A DNA stretch of 64,000 bases, taken from Tigriopus japonicus (lineage: Eukaryota > Arthropoda > Copepoda > Harpacticoida > Harpacticidae). Shown one piece after another: positions 33,191 through 44,605 of this stretch. Location: NCBI GenBank assembly GCA_010645155.1, contig JAAGOF010000096.1:22677-86676 (forward strand). Direction: 5' to 3'. The notes under the pieces are model-generated. The model saw nothing but the letters and a program-made list of their open reading frames with translations, made no database searches and was not told where the DNA came from. The first letter of the stretch is position 1. Each line of letters begins with the position of its first letter. Both the position numbers and the translations under genes were made by a program.

Positions 33191-33367
33191 GTCCAGCTGG
33201 CCATCGCACGCATGCACGATCACGTCCTAGTTCTGGTTCTGGTACTTTGACAGAGACCTGCGAGTTCCTCCCGAATTGCCCGCCTACAATTGCCAAAAAA
33301 GGGATTACAAGTTTTGGCCGCGAGGACGTCTCCTCAAACTAACACACCGCCAGCTGGTGTGATCGTA

Positions 33368-35670
33368 ATGGCCTCCGCCGAGCTCGAAAAATATCCCTCG
33401 CCTGAGGTTGACGAGTCCGAACTCTCCGAGAAAGAATCCCGGGACTCCCGCAAAGAGCTCCTCGACCAACACCAGGAGGGAGAGCAAGAGCAACAGGAGG
33501 AGGAGGAGGCGGCGCAGGCGAATGACAACCACGACGAGAACCCCGTGGAGCACTTGCTAAAATCGCATCGCAAACAACGCAAAGACCTCCAAGGACAAAT
33601 CCAAGCCATGAAAAAGTCGGCCAGCAAAGGCGGCGATAAGAAGAAGCGGCGGAATTTGCTGGAGGAAGTCGCCGATTTGGAGCGAACTTTGACCCAGCGA
33701 CAAGAGGGCGAAATCAAGGAGTTGCAGAAGGCCCTCGGATCGCAATGTACCCTATCCAACGGCAACACCCACGAAAACCATACAAACACGCCCAACAATA
33801 ACGAGCACCAGGTGAGTGAGGGAACAAGTCCCGGACTGTTTGGTTGAAAGCCACTAATGCACATTCGTTGGCGTACAAATAATCGACACGTCATTTATTG
33901 TTTCAGCAATCGACCAAATGAGCTCCACCGTACTCGTCTTTTTTTGCTCCACCATAATTGTAAACTTATAAGCAGGGCTGAATATTTTAGGCATATTAGG
34001 AAGTGGCGGAAAAAGGCAGTATAGAAAAGTTTGTTTCAAGGAAATTTGTTAAGTGGCAGAATATGGCAAAAAGTGGAAGGGCAGGCAAAACAATTCGACC
34101 AAAAACACGAGATCGATAATTGTCGATCTAAAAGAGGAGATCGGAAATTTTGACCCAAAAAACGAGCTCTGAAATTTTCAAATTTAAAAACGAAATCAAA
34201 TTTTTTCAAGTTAAAAAAAAAGAGATCGAAAATTTGCGCCGTAAAAACGAGATAAAATGATTGCAAACGAGAAAATTTTCGCTCAAAGGTGGCAGAATGT
34301 GGTGTTATGTGACTTGAAAAATGGCAGTGAGCGCCCCTAATTCGTAATTGGCAGTATTTCAAACAACTTTTGATAATTTCGGCCTGAAACCACGTGGTAA
34401 CGCTGATTCGCCATGTTGATGGGATGAACATCATTGTGGGTATCCCCATTCTTTCTTACTTTGTTCTTTTCTTTTGTTTTTTTAAAGACACTGGGGTAAG
34501 GAACTTTTTTGTTTTTATGACTTTAGGATAAAAAAAAAAGGTCATATTAAGTTGGAAACTTAGTTTTAGGTAAAAATTGCCCAAAAAAGGCGAGGAAAAA
34601 AGTTATTATTAGGTTGAACACTTTATTAAGGGTAAAAATTGCCCTAAATAGGCGTTTTAGGTTAAAACCTAAGTTTTTAGGTAAAACCTAAAATATTCAG
34701 CCCTACTTATAAGGCTGTCATCACACTTTGTCTGGGGAAGGGAGAGCGCCCGAAGATTGTTTCTCTAAGAAGCGTTTTAGATACCCTTGATCGATCCAAG
34801 AAAATCACCTTCAACCATGATATTTTCTGGGTCCTTAGTTTCTTATATTAAAACAACTCACTAAAAGAATCGGATTCACTTTGAAAAACGCGCGTCTGAT
34901 GAGAGGAGCGCTGCAGTAAAATCGAGTCTCTTCCACTTAAGTCTTGGGTTCGAATCTAGCTTTCGGAAGGAGCAGATTGGATAGACCTGACATGATGAAT
35001 AACTGAAGGTCGTTCAGTTGCAACTTTTAAGATTAAACTGACCTTTCTTTTGCTTTCTTTATTTTAGAATTTGTCCGGCCACAGCCATTCCAATGGGAAG
35101 AAAATATCCAAAGCCCAAAAGAGGAGGGACAAACTAGCGGAAAAAGCACGCCTCCGATTGGATGCTATCGAAAAACAAGAAGAAGAGAACAAGGAAGGGG
35201 CCCGTCAAAAAGAAATTGAAGCCATTCGAGATAACTTGCGGTCACGCGATTTGGCCTTGTATGATATTTCTTCAGACGGAGATTGTCTTTTTGCTGGGGT
35301 GCGACATCAATTGATATCCAAACAAGCCCGAGAAATGAGTATTCAAGAATTGCGCGAGGGTGCAACGGGCATTCTCAGGCAGAACCGGGAGGATTATTTG
35401 CCATTCTTGATAGCCATGGACTGTGCAAGTATGAACGAAAGCGATCCAATGGAGCATTATTGCCACGTGATGGAATCCACGTCAGCTTGGGGCGGGGATA
35501 TGGAGCTGCGCGCATTGTCGGACCTCCTAGAAACGCCTATCGAGATCATCCAATGGCAGGGAGCGCCCATCTTCTTTGGAACTCATTTTGACAAACCGCC
35601 TTTGGTCTTGACTTACCATCGGCACATTTATGGTTTAGGAGCGCATTACAATTCTACAGTGCAAATGTGA
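33368..35670 (+). CDS. OTUD6B: OTU-domain deubiquitinase, OTUD6-type
   Basis: Exons 33368-33811 and 35068-35670 join in phase 0 (CACCAG/GTGAGT … TTTTAG/AAT) for 348 residues. I start at the ATG at 33368, because the frame before it has no other ATG. The N-terminal third is charged and coiled-coil-like (HRKQRKDLQGQIQAMKKSASKGGDKKKRRNLLEEVADLERTL), as in OTUD6B, and exon 2 opens with KISKAQKRRDKLAEKA. The OTU catalytic core is intact: Asp and Cys in SSDGDCLFAGV, the helper region AWGGDMELRALS, and the His in YGLGAHYNS at the C-terminus. The family removes ubiquitin and has been linked to translation control. The N-terminus is longer and more acidic (runs of Glu and Gln) than I recall for vertebrates. 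The intron holds a 733-bp TIR element. OTUD6A/B cannot be separated by eye. Confidence 0.95.
33973..34705 (+). mobile_element. 733-bp TIR element in the OTUD6 intron
   Basis: Ends are CAGGGCTGAATATTTTAGGC and, reverse-complemented, TAGGGCTGAATATTTTAGGT (18 of 20 identical), flanked by a perfect 8-bp duplication cttataag (33965-33972 and 34706-34713). The right part contains several 'aggtaaaac/gttttaggtt' subterminal repeats, and the left part has 'gtggcagaatatggc' words. No coding capacity was seen. A diverged interior relative lies at about 46455-46705. Confidence 0.93.
34885..34965 (+). other. Weak tRNA-like/SINE head
   Basis: 'cttgggttcgaatctagc' contains a good B-box (GGTTCGAATCT) in a plausible ~75-nt context, but I could not draw a cloverleaf. 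It lies in the OTUD6 intron and may be a different SINE family from 1940-2195. Confidence 0.25.
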
Positions 35671-36463
35671 AATTATATCCCCCCAAAAAAAGAGTAAACT
35701 GTATAACATCCGTGAGTCAAGTTTTAGCTACTCTACGTTACAGTCAAAGAGAAACCAGTCAAAGAGAGACGTAGTATATATTGACCCTGTCTGAAGGTTC
35801 TCATTTCTAAATTCCGGTCGCTCGATTAATGTTCCTCGATTGTTCAGGCTCGCCAACTTGAAAGATCCATTCACTGAAAACTTAAACCAACCACAACCTC
35901 TTGCAACAAGTACCACGGGAGAGTAGCGAATAACATTTTTCTCCATATTTGATACAAATAAATTGTTTGGCGATCTGAACCACACAAAATGTTAGTGAAT
36001 CAAAACGCCTTGAGGAAACCGAAATTTTGGCGAGATTTTTGGTGTGCCCGGCAAAACCGAAACTACACAAAAATGCAAAAGCAAAAGAAGGAAACGGGAG
36101 CTTTTTCTTCCTAAAAATCTTCTACCACAGCGATATTTGTGACCTTATGAAATTCATTATTTGTATTCCTCAGCACATAAAGTATTTTTTTTCCATCTGC
36201 AAGTTGTTTCACAAATGTTTTAGTCAGGTGATTTCGGTATCCAAATTGATTGAAATAGGATTCTCTTTGATTTTGGATCGGTGAAGGGCTCTCTCGTATT
36301 CATTGTTCATCAAAACCAAATTGACAAGTTCCACAGGACGGATATACGGAAATTTTTGTTGGATGAGTTACAATTGTTGAAGAGCCAAGGTTGCAGGTGA
36401 AAACTTGATATTTCCGAAGATTATTACTTAAGTTGTGCCCAAACAAACAACAAGTGACGCTGA
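35671..36463. other. Intergenic, no gene supported
   Basis: Downstream of the OTUD6-type gene. AT-rich with short chance frames. Confidence 0.4.
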
Positions 36464-36471
36464 CTTCAACC

Positions 36472-37014
36472 TAGGGATGGGTGACAGCGGCAATTTTGCC
36501 CTCGACTCCGACACCGACACCGCAAGGTTGACATCCACGCCGACACCGGCACCTGTGTTGAAGTTGCCCATCAACGTCGTGGTGTCGACACTGACACAGA
36601 TACTGTGTTCCTTATAATTAAGTCAAACAAAATGTGCCCTTTTGGACTGTAATATGGAGCACCAGTTTTGACAGACCTACGCATTTGAAAGAGATTTAAG
36701 TCCATGTTAGTGCAACATAAATTGGAGAGAGGGAAAATAAGATTACATTTTACAATACCCTAGCTGGGTTTGTGATTTTATTGCATTGCGTTTATGTTTA
36801 TGATGGAACCAAAAATGATGATATTGGATTTTGTTTAGTCCTTCACATTTACAATCAAAATTGGGATCAAGTTTTTGGGCGGGCAGTACGTTTTTCAAAA
36901 ACTCTTGAAGCCTTATACGTCGGCATCAGAGACCTGGTATTGATGCCGACACCGAAAGCCCAAAAAGTTGGTGTCAACACCTTGGCACCGACACCTGCTT
37001 CTCGCCCATCCCTA
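36472..37014 (+). mobile_element. 543-bp TIR element with internal GACACC repeats
   Basis: Ends are TAGGGATGGGTGACAG and, reverse-complemented, TAGGGATGGGCGAGAAGC, with perfect 8-bp duplication cttcaacc (36464-36471 and 37015-37022). Both subterminal regions carry a short CG-rich repeat based on 'gacaccgacacc', in opposite senses. A diverged patch of the same repeat occurs near 45417-45437. No gene inside. Confidence 0.92.
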
Positions 37015-37022
37015 CTTCAACC

Positions 37023-37830
37023 CTACAAACGAAACGAACTTGTTTGGACACAACTCCTTGGAAAACGTCACAGCCAAAGGTCAGCTGGGGCCTGAAAATT
37101 GTCCATCAAAATGATAGGCCTGTCTCCCCCAGCGTCTCCTCTCTGCCAACTCTGTGACAAGTTCCGATTAAAATATTGGATTATGTTTTCGGAAGTGGAT
37201 GGAAAATTGGCTTGGGCAAACTCAATTTTTTTAAGCACTTCATTCCATCAGTAATCAGACCTTTAGTGGAAGACAACCGTCAAATTCTCCATGGAAGTTC
37301 AACGACGGATGTCTTAAAATCTAGAAACTAGACTGGAACAACTTTTTTCAGAGTGTCTCTGAGCTCCCTGAATGGGAAGATGTCCAGGAATGACGCAATC
37401 AAAAATGACTTTCCACCAAACCGCTACGCTCTGTTTGAAGATACTCATGAGCTCATCAGCTTTTAAACAAGGTCTGAAAGTTGAGTGCTTTTGCACGTTT
37501 TTTTCTTAATTTTGACTCGCTTTTGACTGACGGCATTTAATCTTTTCATTCACAGAAGTTTGTTTGTCCGCACCAAGACAAGGCAGAGGGCGCTTTACAT
37601 CCTACTGGAAAACAAAATTGAGATTAGTGCGCTAACTGAGTTCTTTATTTTTTCATAGTGCACAATGTGCCTTTTTGCCTCTTCTGGGTGTGGACAAGCA
37701 ACCAACCAACTTAGAATGACAAGTTTTGGTCCGATTGTCTTTTCCAATGATGGAAAAGTTGGCCTCCCTGATGAGTGAGTCAACAGCTCCCTTGGTGTCG
37801 ACTGACTGAGAACCGTGCAAGTACTGACCG
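37023..37830. other. Intergenic, no gene supported
   Basis: Nothing recognised except chance frames. Confidence 0.35.
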
Positions 37831-38170
37831 AGTGAGAAGAATTCCAATCTCTTTCTTTCTTTCTCTGTCTCTTCTCTCTCTCTCGGTAAGATCGGATCGA
37901 GACTTTCGAGATTTGGGCTAGAATTGTTAACACGATTTGGCGAAGTGTGTCAATCGTTCGATCAGTGAAAATCATCTGATTTGGACTTGGTCTTGTTTTG
38001 CTTGCTTCTTCAGCTCCAGTAACCTCGGAGGAGATTTCCATCTACAATCGAAATTCATTCATTCATTCGTTCATCTGATATCCTTGGTTGGTTGACTGAC
38101 ACGCGTCCGTCACGTCGAATGTGTTGGTGTGTGCGGGTGTTAAGGCGATTTAGCTGCATTAGTTATTGCG
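37831..38170 (+). promoter_or_regulatory. Candidate 5' UTR exon/promoter region for the neurocalcin gene
   Basis: The stretch is CT-rich ('ctttctttctttctctg') then more GC-rich, and ends at a good donor (ATTGCG/GTAAGT at 38171). The nearest downstream + strand gene is neurocalcin at 41551, with a possible UTR acceptor (attctttcag) ending 41175. This is inference from splice signals alone. Confidence 0.25.
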
Positions 38171-38814
38171 GTAAGTCTCAATAACAATAAGTAGTAGTAG
38201 AAGAAGGAGAAGAAGGCGGTGCGAAAGTGCGGATTGCTATTCTCCTCACCATGGATCGAACTTACGTGTAGCCATTGCTTGCTTGCTTAGTTGGTTGGTT
38301 GGTGGCCGCCCAAAGACTAGATTTGATGTGATAGTCGCCAGGATACCAGCACGAATGGCAATCCACTCGCTATTTGATTGGACAGTCTTCATTCGTTGAC
38401 TTCATGCTAGTTCATGGAGAAAAGAAGGCGTCTTTCGGCAAAGATTAGAGGTAGATGTTTCGATCAAATCATAAGCCACTGAGGATCCAGTACTCCACCT
38501 CCTTTGGCATTGAATCCAACTAATAGTCTTTGTGTGTAAAGCCACTTATGACAGGGGATGCTACTTCAATCTCACGTTGAAAGGCGATATCTCAAGGATC
38601 TTAGACTAATGCTTTGACAAATCTAGAAACCTATGCGGGTCTTGTTATACAACCTTTTGTTGAAATATTCTTCTTCACGTTATAAATTTTCAAGCCTTTG
38701 AAATGGTTCAAAAAAAGAGACTCATTCTTCGCTTTTCGAAATTCATGTTTATAACAATGCTTAGTTCAAGCAAGAGCTGAAGTTGGTCACTTAGATCAGA
38801 TAAAATGTGATGTC

Positions 38815-38975
38815 GGACGACTAATTAAGTTAGTTGCAAAGCGATTGAGTTCATTCTTGAGTTTACTTGGCGCCGTTCGAGGCGGTTTTCTACTAGATGG
38901 GTGGAGCGGAGGAAGAGCCTGGGATCGAACCCATGAACCCGAACTTAGTTCAGTCGCATGTATGTAACTAACCAT
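38815..38975 (-). mobile_element. SINE copy with tRNA-like head (family of 1940-2195)
   Basis: On the - strand the B-box region GGGTTCATGGGTTCGATCCC and 'aggctcttcc' are followed by 'atctagtagaaaaccgcctc', aligned with 'atctagtggatactcgcctc' in the SINE at 2028. Head plus body match makes this the same family. The 3' tail is truncated or diverged. Confidence 0.65.
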
Positions 38976-39097
38976 CATTACTCGTATACATCATGTATTA
39001 ACTCATCAGCAACTAGAGAAAGGTCCAAGTCAAATTTCAGCAAATTTGATATTCTTCATTAGCTTCAAATTCATTGTAAGGAATATCTTGGGAGGCC

Positions 39098-39370
39098 TAG
39101 TGATGGACCGAAAGCAGACATGCATTATAAAAGATGGAGTTTGACAACAATTTCGAAAATGTTTCTGGTCCAAAAAACTTTGAAATTTAAGTTCTCAGTT
39201 TTTTTTTTCAAAATTAGTGACTATCCAACATCGAACACATGAGGAATTCAAAATTTCTAGGTGAATTTTGCATTTATACAACCTTTTAGTCAGCTGGTTT
39301 CGGTTTCGGTCAAGCCCTCTTTCGGCCGAAACTTTGGGTTTCGGTTATGAGCTCTTTCGGTCCATCACTA
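39098..39370 (+). mobile_element. 273-bp TIR element (MITE) with TAGTGATGGACCGAAAG ends
   Basis: Ends TAGTGATGGACCGAAAG are identical over 17 bp at both sides, with octamers gggaggcc (39090-39097) and gggaggtc (39371-39378) matching at 7 of 8. The right part has repeats of 'gtttcggt' and 'tttcggcc'. No coding capacity. Confidence 0.9.
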
Positions 39371-39379
39371 GGGAGGTCC

Positions 39380-41175
39380 TAGAGATGCTTGATCAAGTCA
39401 CAGCTTCTACAACTTTCCATTCAAAACATTGAGCCCGGTTATTTCATGCGGTCACGGTAAAGTCTATTGTTTTACTTAAAGAGAGACAAAAAGGCCGCAG
39501 CAATGAAGCTTTCTGTAAAACAAAGCTGCCTAAATCCCTTTGGTGCAGCAAAAAAATGCTTCTAAAGCGCATTTATTAGTCCCATTTGTTCCCCAAAATG
39601 AAAAACATGTCACAGACTTCAGGCTGTTGCAAAATCTCTAACCACATAGGACTCGACAAAAGTCATTGATTTCTAATTTAAACGTTAAAGAGTTTGTTGC
39701 TCCCCAAAGTCTTCACTACATCCGTTTAACAAAGAACTGCGTAGTGATTTTTTTTTGAAAATTTTAACAACAAAAGGTTGATAAATGAATGCTACAGATT
39801 GTTACTGTTGAGTTGAAATTCGTTGATAGAATGGTTAAAAATCTAACGTACGCCTTTGAAGCCAAAGGTATCATTTTGTTGTTCGTCACGGATCTTTTTG
39901 AACTCATTCATATGCAAACATGCCTGAAGTATTGTATTACATTTTAAGCTTTGGAGCTTATGGGTTGAAAATAAAGAAATCAGTGGTCTTAACATTCAGT
40001 TGTCTGAGTACTGGTATACTTAATTGGATTAGGATGGGGAGTTTCTTCCTTTTGTCAGTTTATGTAGTGTCCACAGGCGCAATGTTTCTTAGCCAAAATC
40101 CAGTCCTTACGTCGGCCGCCCCAGGGAGTGCTCCAAATTGCTGTTGTAACTTGGATCAGACCCAAAATTTGTGAAGAGGCCATTTTGAGGGCCGACTACA
40201 TGAGAACTAAAGAGTTGTTCACCAATACAGAAGCAAGTTCAGAATGAGAGGAAAGTAAGATTGCTTAGGTAGGCAAGTGGATTAATATGCGGATGGAGAA
40301 GAGAAGAGAATTTCAACTGTGTAATTTATTTTTGATGCATACATGTTTTATGCAATGCTTATTTGTCAAGTTTTCCACCACAATGAAAAAATGACAGTTC
40401 ATAGAAAACCTCTACTCTAACATAGTTCTTACAATTAGATCCTATACATGCAATGACAAAATGTGTATCTTGGAGGAAGAAATGTAATTTTGAATTCAGT
40501 CATTGAAGCTATAAAGTTTTCTTTGTAAAAAGAAGGCCTTTTCATTGAGTGAAGCACTATGTCACTATGTCACATTAATGAGATTTCGGACTAAAATGAA
40601 AAGTATGAGATCTGGCTTGTCATTCTCAAAATGGTAAATAAGGGAACAAGGGTAGAAAAGTAAGTTCAATAGACGATTGCCCATTGTTTAGTCAATACCA
40701 ATTACGTCTTTGGAAAGACGCGTAAAAATGAAAAACGATGGATAATGAAAATTTCAGCGTCGTTCTAAAAATGTTTGTCACGCATTCAATCCCAAAAATT
40801 GATACATTTTCAGATTTTCACGAGTTGTTGACTTGGTATGGAAAATTTAAAAAATCAATTAAAAGGCAATTGATAACAGACTTGAAATTGATCAATATGC
40901 TTTTATACCCCCTAATTTTTGGAAATGCTGTTCTCGCAAATTTATTCTGTTAACCCTGTATCCTTTCCTTTGAATCAAGTGACCAGACGTTAGGTAGCAC
41001 TAAGGATAGAATAGAGTGGGGTTTGCTCGTGCCAAGTATTGCAAATATGTTCGAGGTTTGCTCCGAATCGTGTGGATTATACGTAGTGACAATATCATCA
41101 AAGCAGATCAATTGCGCTTTTTTTGTTCACAGACTCCTTTAACAGATTTTTGAAACTACCTATTTATTCTTTCAG
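39380..41175. other. Presumed intron or upstream DNA of neurocalcin, no other gene seen
   Basis: Two short open frames (39920-40174 and 40738-40953) carry no recognised domain and no splice context. Confidence 0.35.
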
Positions 41176-41550
41176 TGTGCGGCCATCCATCCTTGCCTTC
41201 AGGTAGATTTGTCCGGTGATTGAGTGAGTGTTATCTTGGCCAACAGGAGATAACAGAATGATATCGTTGCCATTACGTTATTGAAGAGAACCATCAACAA
41301 ATTGTGCTCGTGTTTGATTGGCGTTTAATTGGTGCTCTTCAGCAGATGACTGTGATCATGACTTTAGTTTAGTGACATACAATTGAGTTGGTCTCTCTTC
41401 CAAAAGTGTTTTTGTAAACTCGCTTTCAGTGTGGGATTACTTTGTTATTTACCCAGTACGGTTTCAAGAAGCAGCAAGTTGGGTTTAAGTTCATCTTTAC
41501 CCTTCACCTCGATCTTCATCTGCTCCTATAAATACTTTTGCTTCTTTAAT

Positions 41551-42126
41551 ATGGGGAAACAGAACAGCAAATTGAAACCAGAAGTTCTAGAAGACTTGAA
41601 ACACAATACGGAGTTTTCTGACGCAGAAATTCAGGAATGGTACAAGGGATTTCTAAAAGATTGTCCCAATGGCCAGCTGAGCGTTGAAGAATTCAAAAAG
41701 ATCTATGGTAATTTTTTCCCTTACGGCGATGCCTCCAAATTTGCAGAACATGTCTTTAGGACCTTCGACGCAAATAACGATGGATCGATCGATTTCCGTG
41801 AGTTTCTTTGCGCCCTGTCCGTCACCTCCAGAGGGAAATTAGAACAAAAACTGAAATGGGCATTCACCATGTACGATTTGGATGGAGATGGGTTCATCAC
41901 TCGTCAAGAAATGCTGGAGATTGTCACAGCCATTTACAAGATGGTCGGCTCAGTAATGAAAATGCCAGAGGATGAGTCGACCCCTGAAAAAAGGACAGAT
42001 AAGATATTTCGTCAAATGGACAAGAACATGGATGGGAAATTGTCTCTGGAAGAGTTTATAGAAGGCGCCAAAAGTGATCCTTCCATCGTTCGTCTTCTGC
42101 AATGCGACCCCCAATCATCTCATTAA
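41551..42126 (+). CDS. Nca: Neurocalcin/hippocalcin-like neuronal calcium sensor
   Basis: 191 residues in one uninterrupted coding exon. The start [22 protein letters not shown] is the N-myristoylation signal (Gly2) of the neurocalcin group. This fixes the Met at 41551 although the frame is open further upstream. It has four EF-hand positions: the first is degenerate (CPNG in the loop, as usual in the family), then [24 protein letters not shown] and [12 protein letters not shown], all with the expected oxygen ligands and closing Glu. The C-terminal [12 protein letters not shown] is diagnostic. The protein switches membrane association with Ca2+ in neurons. Length agrees with the insect protein (190) from memory. 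All coding sequence in one exon could be a real gene structure or a retrocopy; with a full intact frame I favour a real gene. Confidence 0.95.
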   Translation: MGKQNSKLKPEVLEDLKHNTEFSDAEIQEWYKGFLKDCPNGQLSVEEFKKIYGNFFPYGDASKFAEHVFRTFDANNDGSIDFREFLCALSVTSRGKLEQKLKWAFTMYDLDGDGFITRQEMLEIVTAIYKMVGSVMKMPEDESTPEKRTDKIFRQMDKNMDGKLSLEEFIEGAKSDPSIVRLLQCDPQSSH

Positions 42127-42721
42127 CTCCAAAGAAGATCATCTTCGTCGGCCCATTGAACTAGACTGAAACAAATTTCCATTGTTATAATGTCTAATTG
42201 TATTGGTGACATGAAGGTAATGCCGTCAAAATTGGCAACTTTAGTGGTTTTAACGTTAAATGTAATTCATATATCGGTGAACTCAATATCGATCGGCTTT
42301 TCGGATTTGCATTGTTACATTTTTTTTTCAAGAAAACGTGTAAAACGTTTATAAACATGAAGGAATTCCCTTTTACCACACTAATTTCAATCATCAAACC
42401 AAAGATGACAGCTGAATGCCGTCGTACCTTACTTTGGGTATGATTCAGAAAAATCCCTTTTTTTGTTTTGTTAACATTTTTATGTTCAAAATGTAACCTT
42501 CTGCTTCAATGTTTGAAGATTTTTGAACCATACCATGTGAATTGCTCACAACCAGTCATAATGAAAGATGGTGAAAGAATTGACGTTCCCACAAAAAAGC
42601 ACGAATCCAGCGTGTACAGAATATTACCAATTTTAGTCCTGAAATATATTATCAATTAAATTACTGTCGCGGCTTCTTTCCTTCCCAAATATGGCTGACA
42701 GAGACTTCGGATATCAATAAC

Positions 42722-44605
42722 TAGGGACAGGAAGTTTAGACGAATAAGATTGTCCAAGTAAACGAAAAAAAGACGAATAGATTTGCATGATTAGACGAAA
42801 AAAGGCTAATAAAATTGACCGATTAAACGAAAAAAGGCGATAAAAGTTCCCATAAAACGAAAAACAAAATCCTTATAAGACATAAAAATCGAATCAATTT
42901 CCCAAAAAGTTGAATGAAACTGTTTTATACGAAAGAAGACAAATTAAGTGCCCGTACAGACGAAAAAAGACTTAAGAAACTGCTCCCACAAATTAGACGA
43001 TACCGGGGAAAAATCTGTCTGCTTGTGCAAAAAACGACAAAATCTAGAAAATTTAAAAAAGGAAGAATTAATGGGCAAGAGATTTTCGGGAGAACATATG
43101 TCAAATAAAAACCAAGAGTTCAAAAATGCCTCTTTTAAGAAGGATTTTCTGTAGAGATGAAGACAGATACGTTAAAACATTAATTGTTCTCATGGCCAGA
43201 AAGCTTTTTCAACCTAACAGTAATCTTTTCTTTCTGTGTTTGTTCGGCATCACTACGAGTATAAGTTAATTTGAAAGTGTGGATTGGATTTTGTTGGTGC
43301 AAAACCGCAACTGACAATCAAATTGTTACTTTGTCATAAGTAGAGTGAGTAGAAAATTTAATTAAATCGTAAATTTTCCCTAATTTTTTTGCCCCTTTTT
43401 GGTCCAATTTTAAATTTTTTGGCCCTTTTCGTGGGCCATTTTTGGTCATGTCAAGACATAATTGGCGCCAAAAACAGCTGCTAACACATCCAGCCCGACC
43501 AATTTTAGCTCTTTAGAGCTAAATTTAGCTCTTTTTCCTCATATTTTGGAAATTTGGCTCCAAATTTCAGCATTTAGCTTTGCCATATAGCCAATAGCGT
43601 GCATTAATAGCGTCTCCATTAACGTGCTGGTACCGACTAAAACCTTGACTTAGTTTACTCTGTGATTCTAACTACTCTAACTGACAAAAAGTTCATTTGA
43701 TGTGGTTGAAATTTAGCTTGTGAGCTTTGAACTACGGGCCAAACAATGGGTTAATTAGATCTTTCTCTGGTCGGCCCCGAAATGAAAACTGCTTTTGCCA
43801 ATAACCCAGGCATAAAGGTCTTTCATTATCGTTGCTCTATCTGTAATTGAATTAATGGGCAAGAGTAATAACTATCTGTAACATTAAAAAAGCCACCATC
43901 ACTTCGCAGAACAACCTTTTTTGGGTTGTTTTTAAGACAATAAGAAAAAAGCTCTAAAAAGCAATTTTTCCATGTCTTTAAGACCCTGCCAATTACGTAA
44001 GGTCCAAAAATTTGATTGTATTAGTGTTTTAGCCTTTTTAAATTTAGCTCTTTTTAGCTCTTTCTCCATAAAAATTAGCTCTTTTAGCTCCAAAATTTGC
44101 CCCTAAACTGAGGTATTTAGCTCTTTTTGATCTTAAACTGTTGGACACGCTGAACACAAAATTAGCCAGAAATAACTAAATGTGCTGAGTTGTAACTAGA
44201 TTACAAAGAATGATTACCACAATGACTAAATGCAACTTTAAATTCAATATTACCATTTTTGATAGGGTTGGGGAATATATTTTTTTAAAATTTTTTTGGC
44301 CTTTTTGGAGTTTGAAAATCAGTAAATTTTGCTACGCACTTTAGTCATAAGCTTTGGCGTTGAACTTTTTTCGAAGTTATTATTTGCTTGGAAAATTGAA
44401 AACAACGCTTAATGAGCTTTAAATCCAAGAAAATTCAAGTTTTTGGCCAATTAAACGAGAAAAGGCGAATAAAATTGCCCGATTTGATGAAAAAAGATGA
44501 ATAAAATCCAAATTAAACGATAAAGAATCGCGACGAATAAAGGTAAAAAAGACGAAAAGAGATGAATAAAGACGAACAAGTTTATTCTTTTCTTTGCAAA
44601 TTTCT
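42722..44605 (+). mobile_element. Element with TAGGGACAGG left end and GACGAAAAAAGGCG subterminal repeats, interrupted
   Basis: The left end TAGGGACAGGAAGTTTAGAC is followed by repeated 'acgaaaaaaggcgaataaaa' words (42750-43110), which reappear at 44450-44590 after the inserted element 43341-44343. The right terminal repeat was not found. It resembles but is distinct from the TAGGGACGGGC family. The right border is approximate. Confidence 0.55.
43341..44343 (-). mobile_element. 1003-bp TIR element with TAGAGTG ends
   Basis: Ends are TAGAGTGAGTAGAAAATTTA and, reverse-complemented, TAAAGTGCGTAGCAAAATTT. A perfect 8-bp duplication gtcataag flanks it (43333-43340 and 44344-44351). The interior matches 24102-25318 in opposite orientation, including 'agctctttttagctcttt' runs. 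No intact frame. It is nested in the element 42722-44605. Confidence 0.92.

Noticed and set aside
33334..33894. Long - strand frames over OTUD6 exon 1
   Set aside because: They are shadows of the charged, GC-richer exon; the + strand joins to a catalytic OTU exon in frame.
41522..41535. TATA box (tataaata) for neurocalcin
   Set aside because: It lies only about 20 bp before the start codon, too close for a promoter with a usual 5' UTR.
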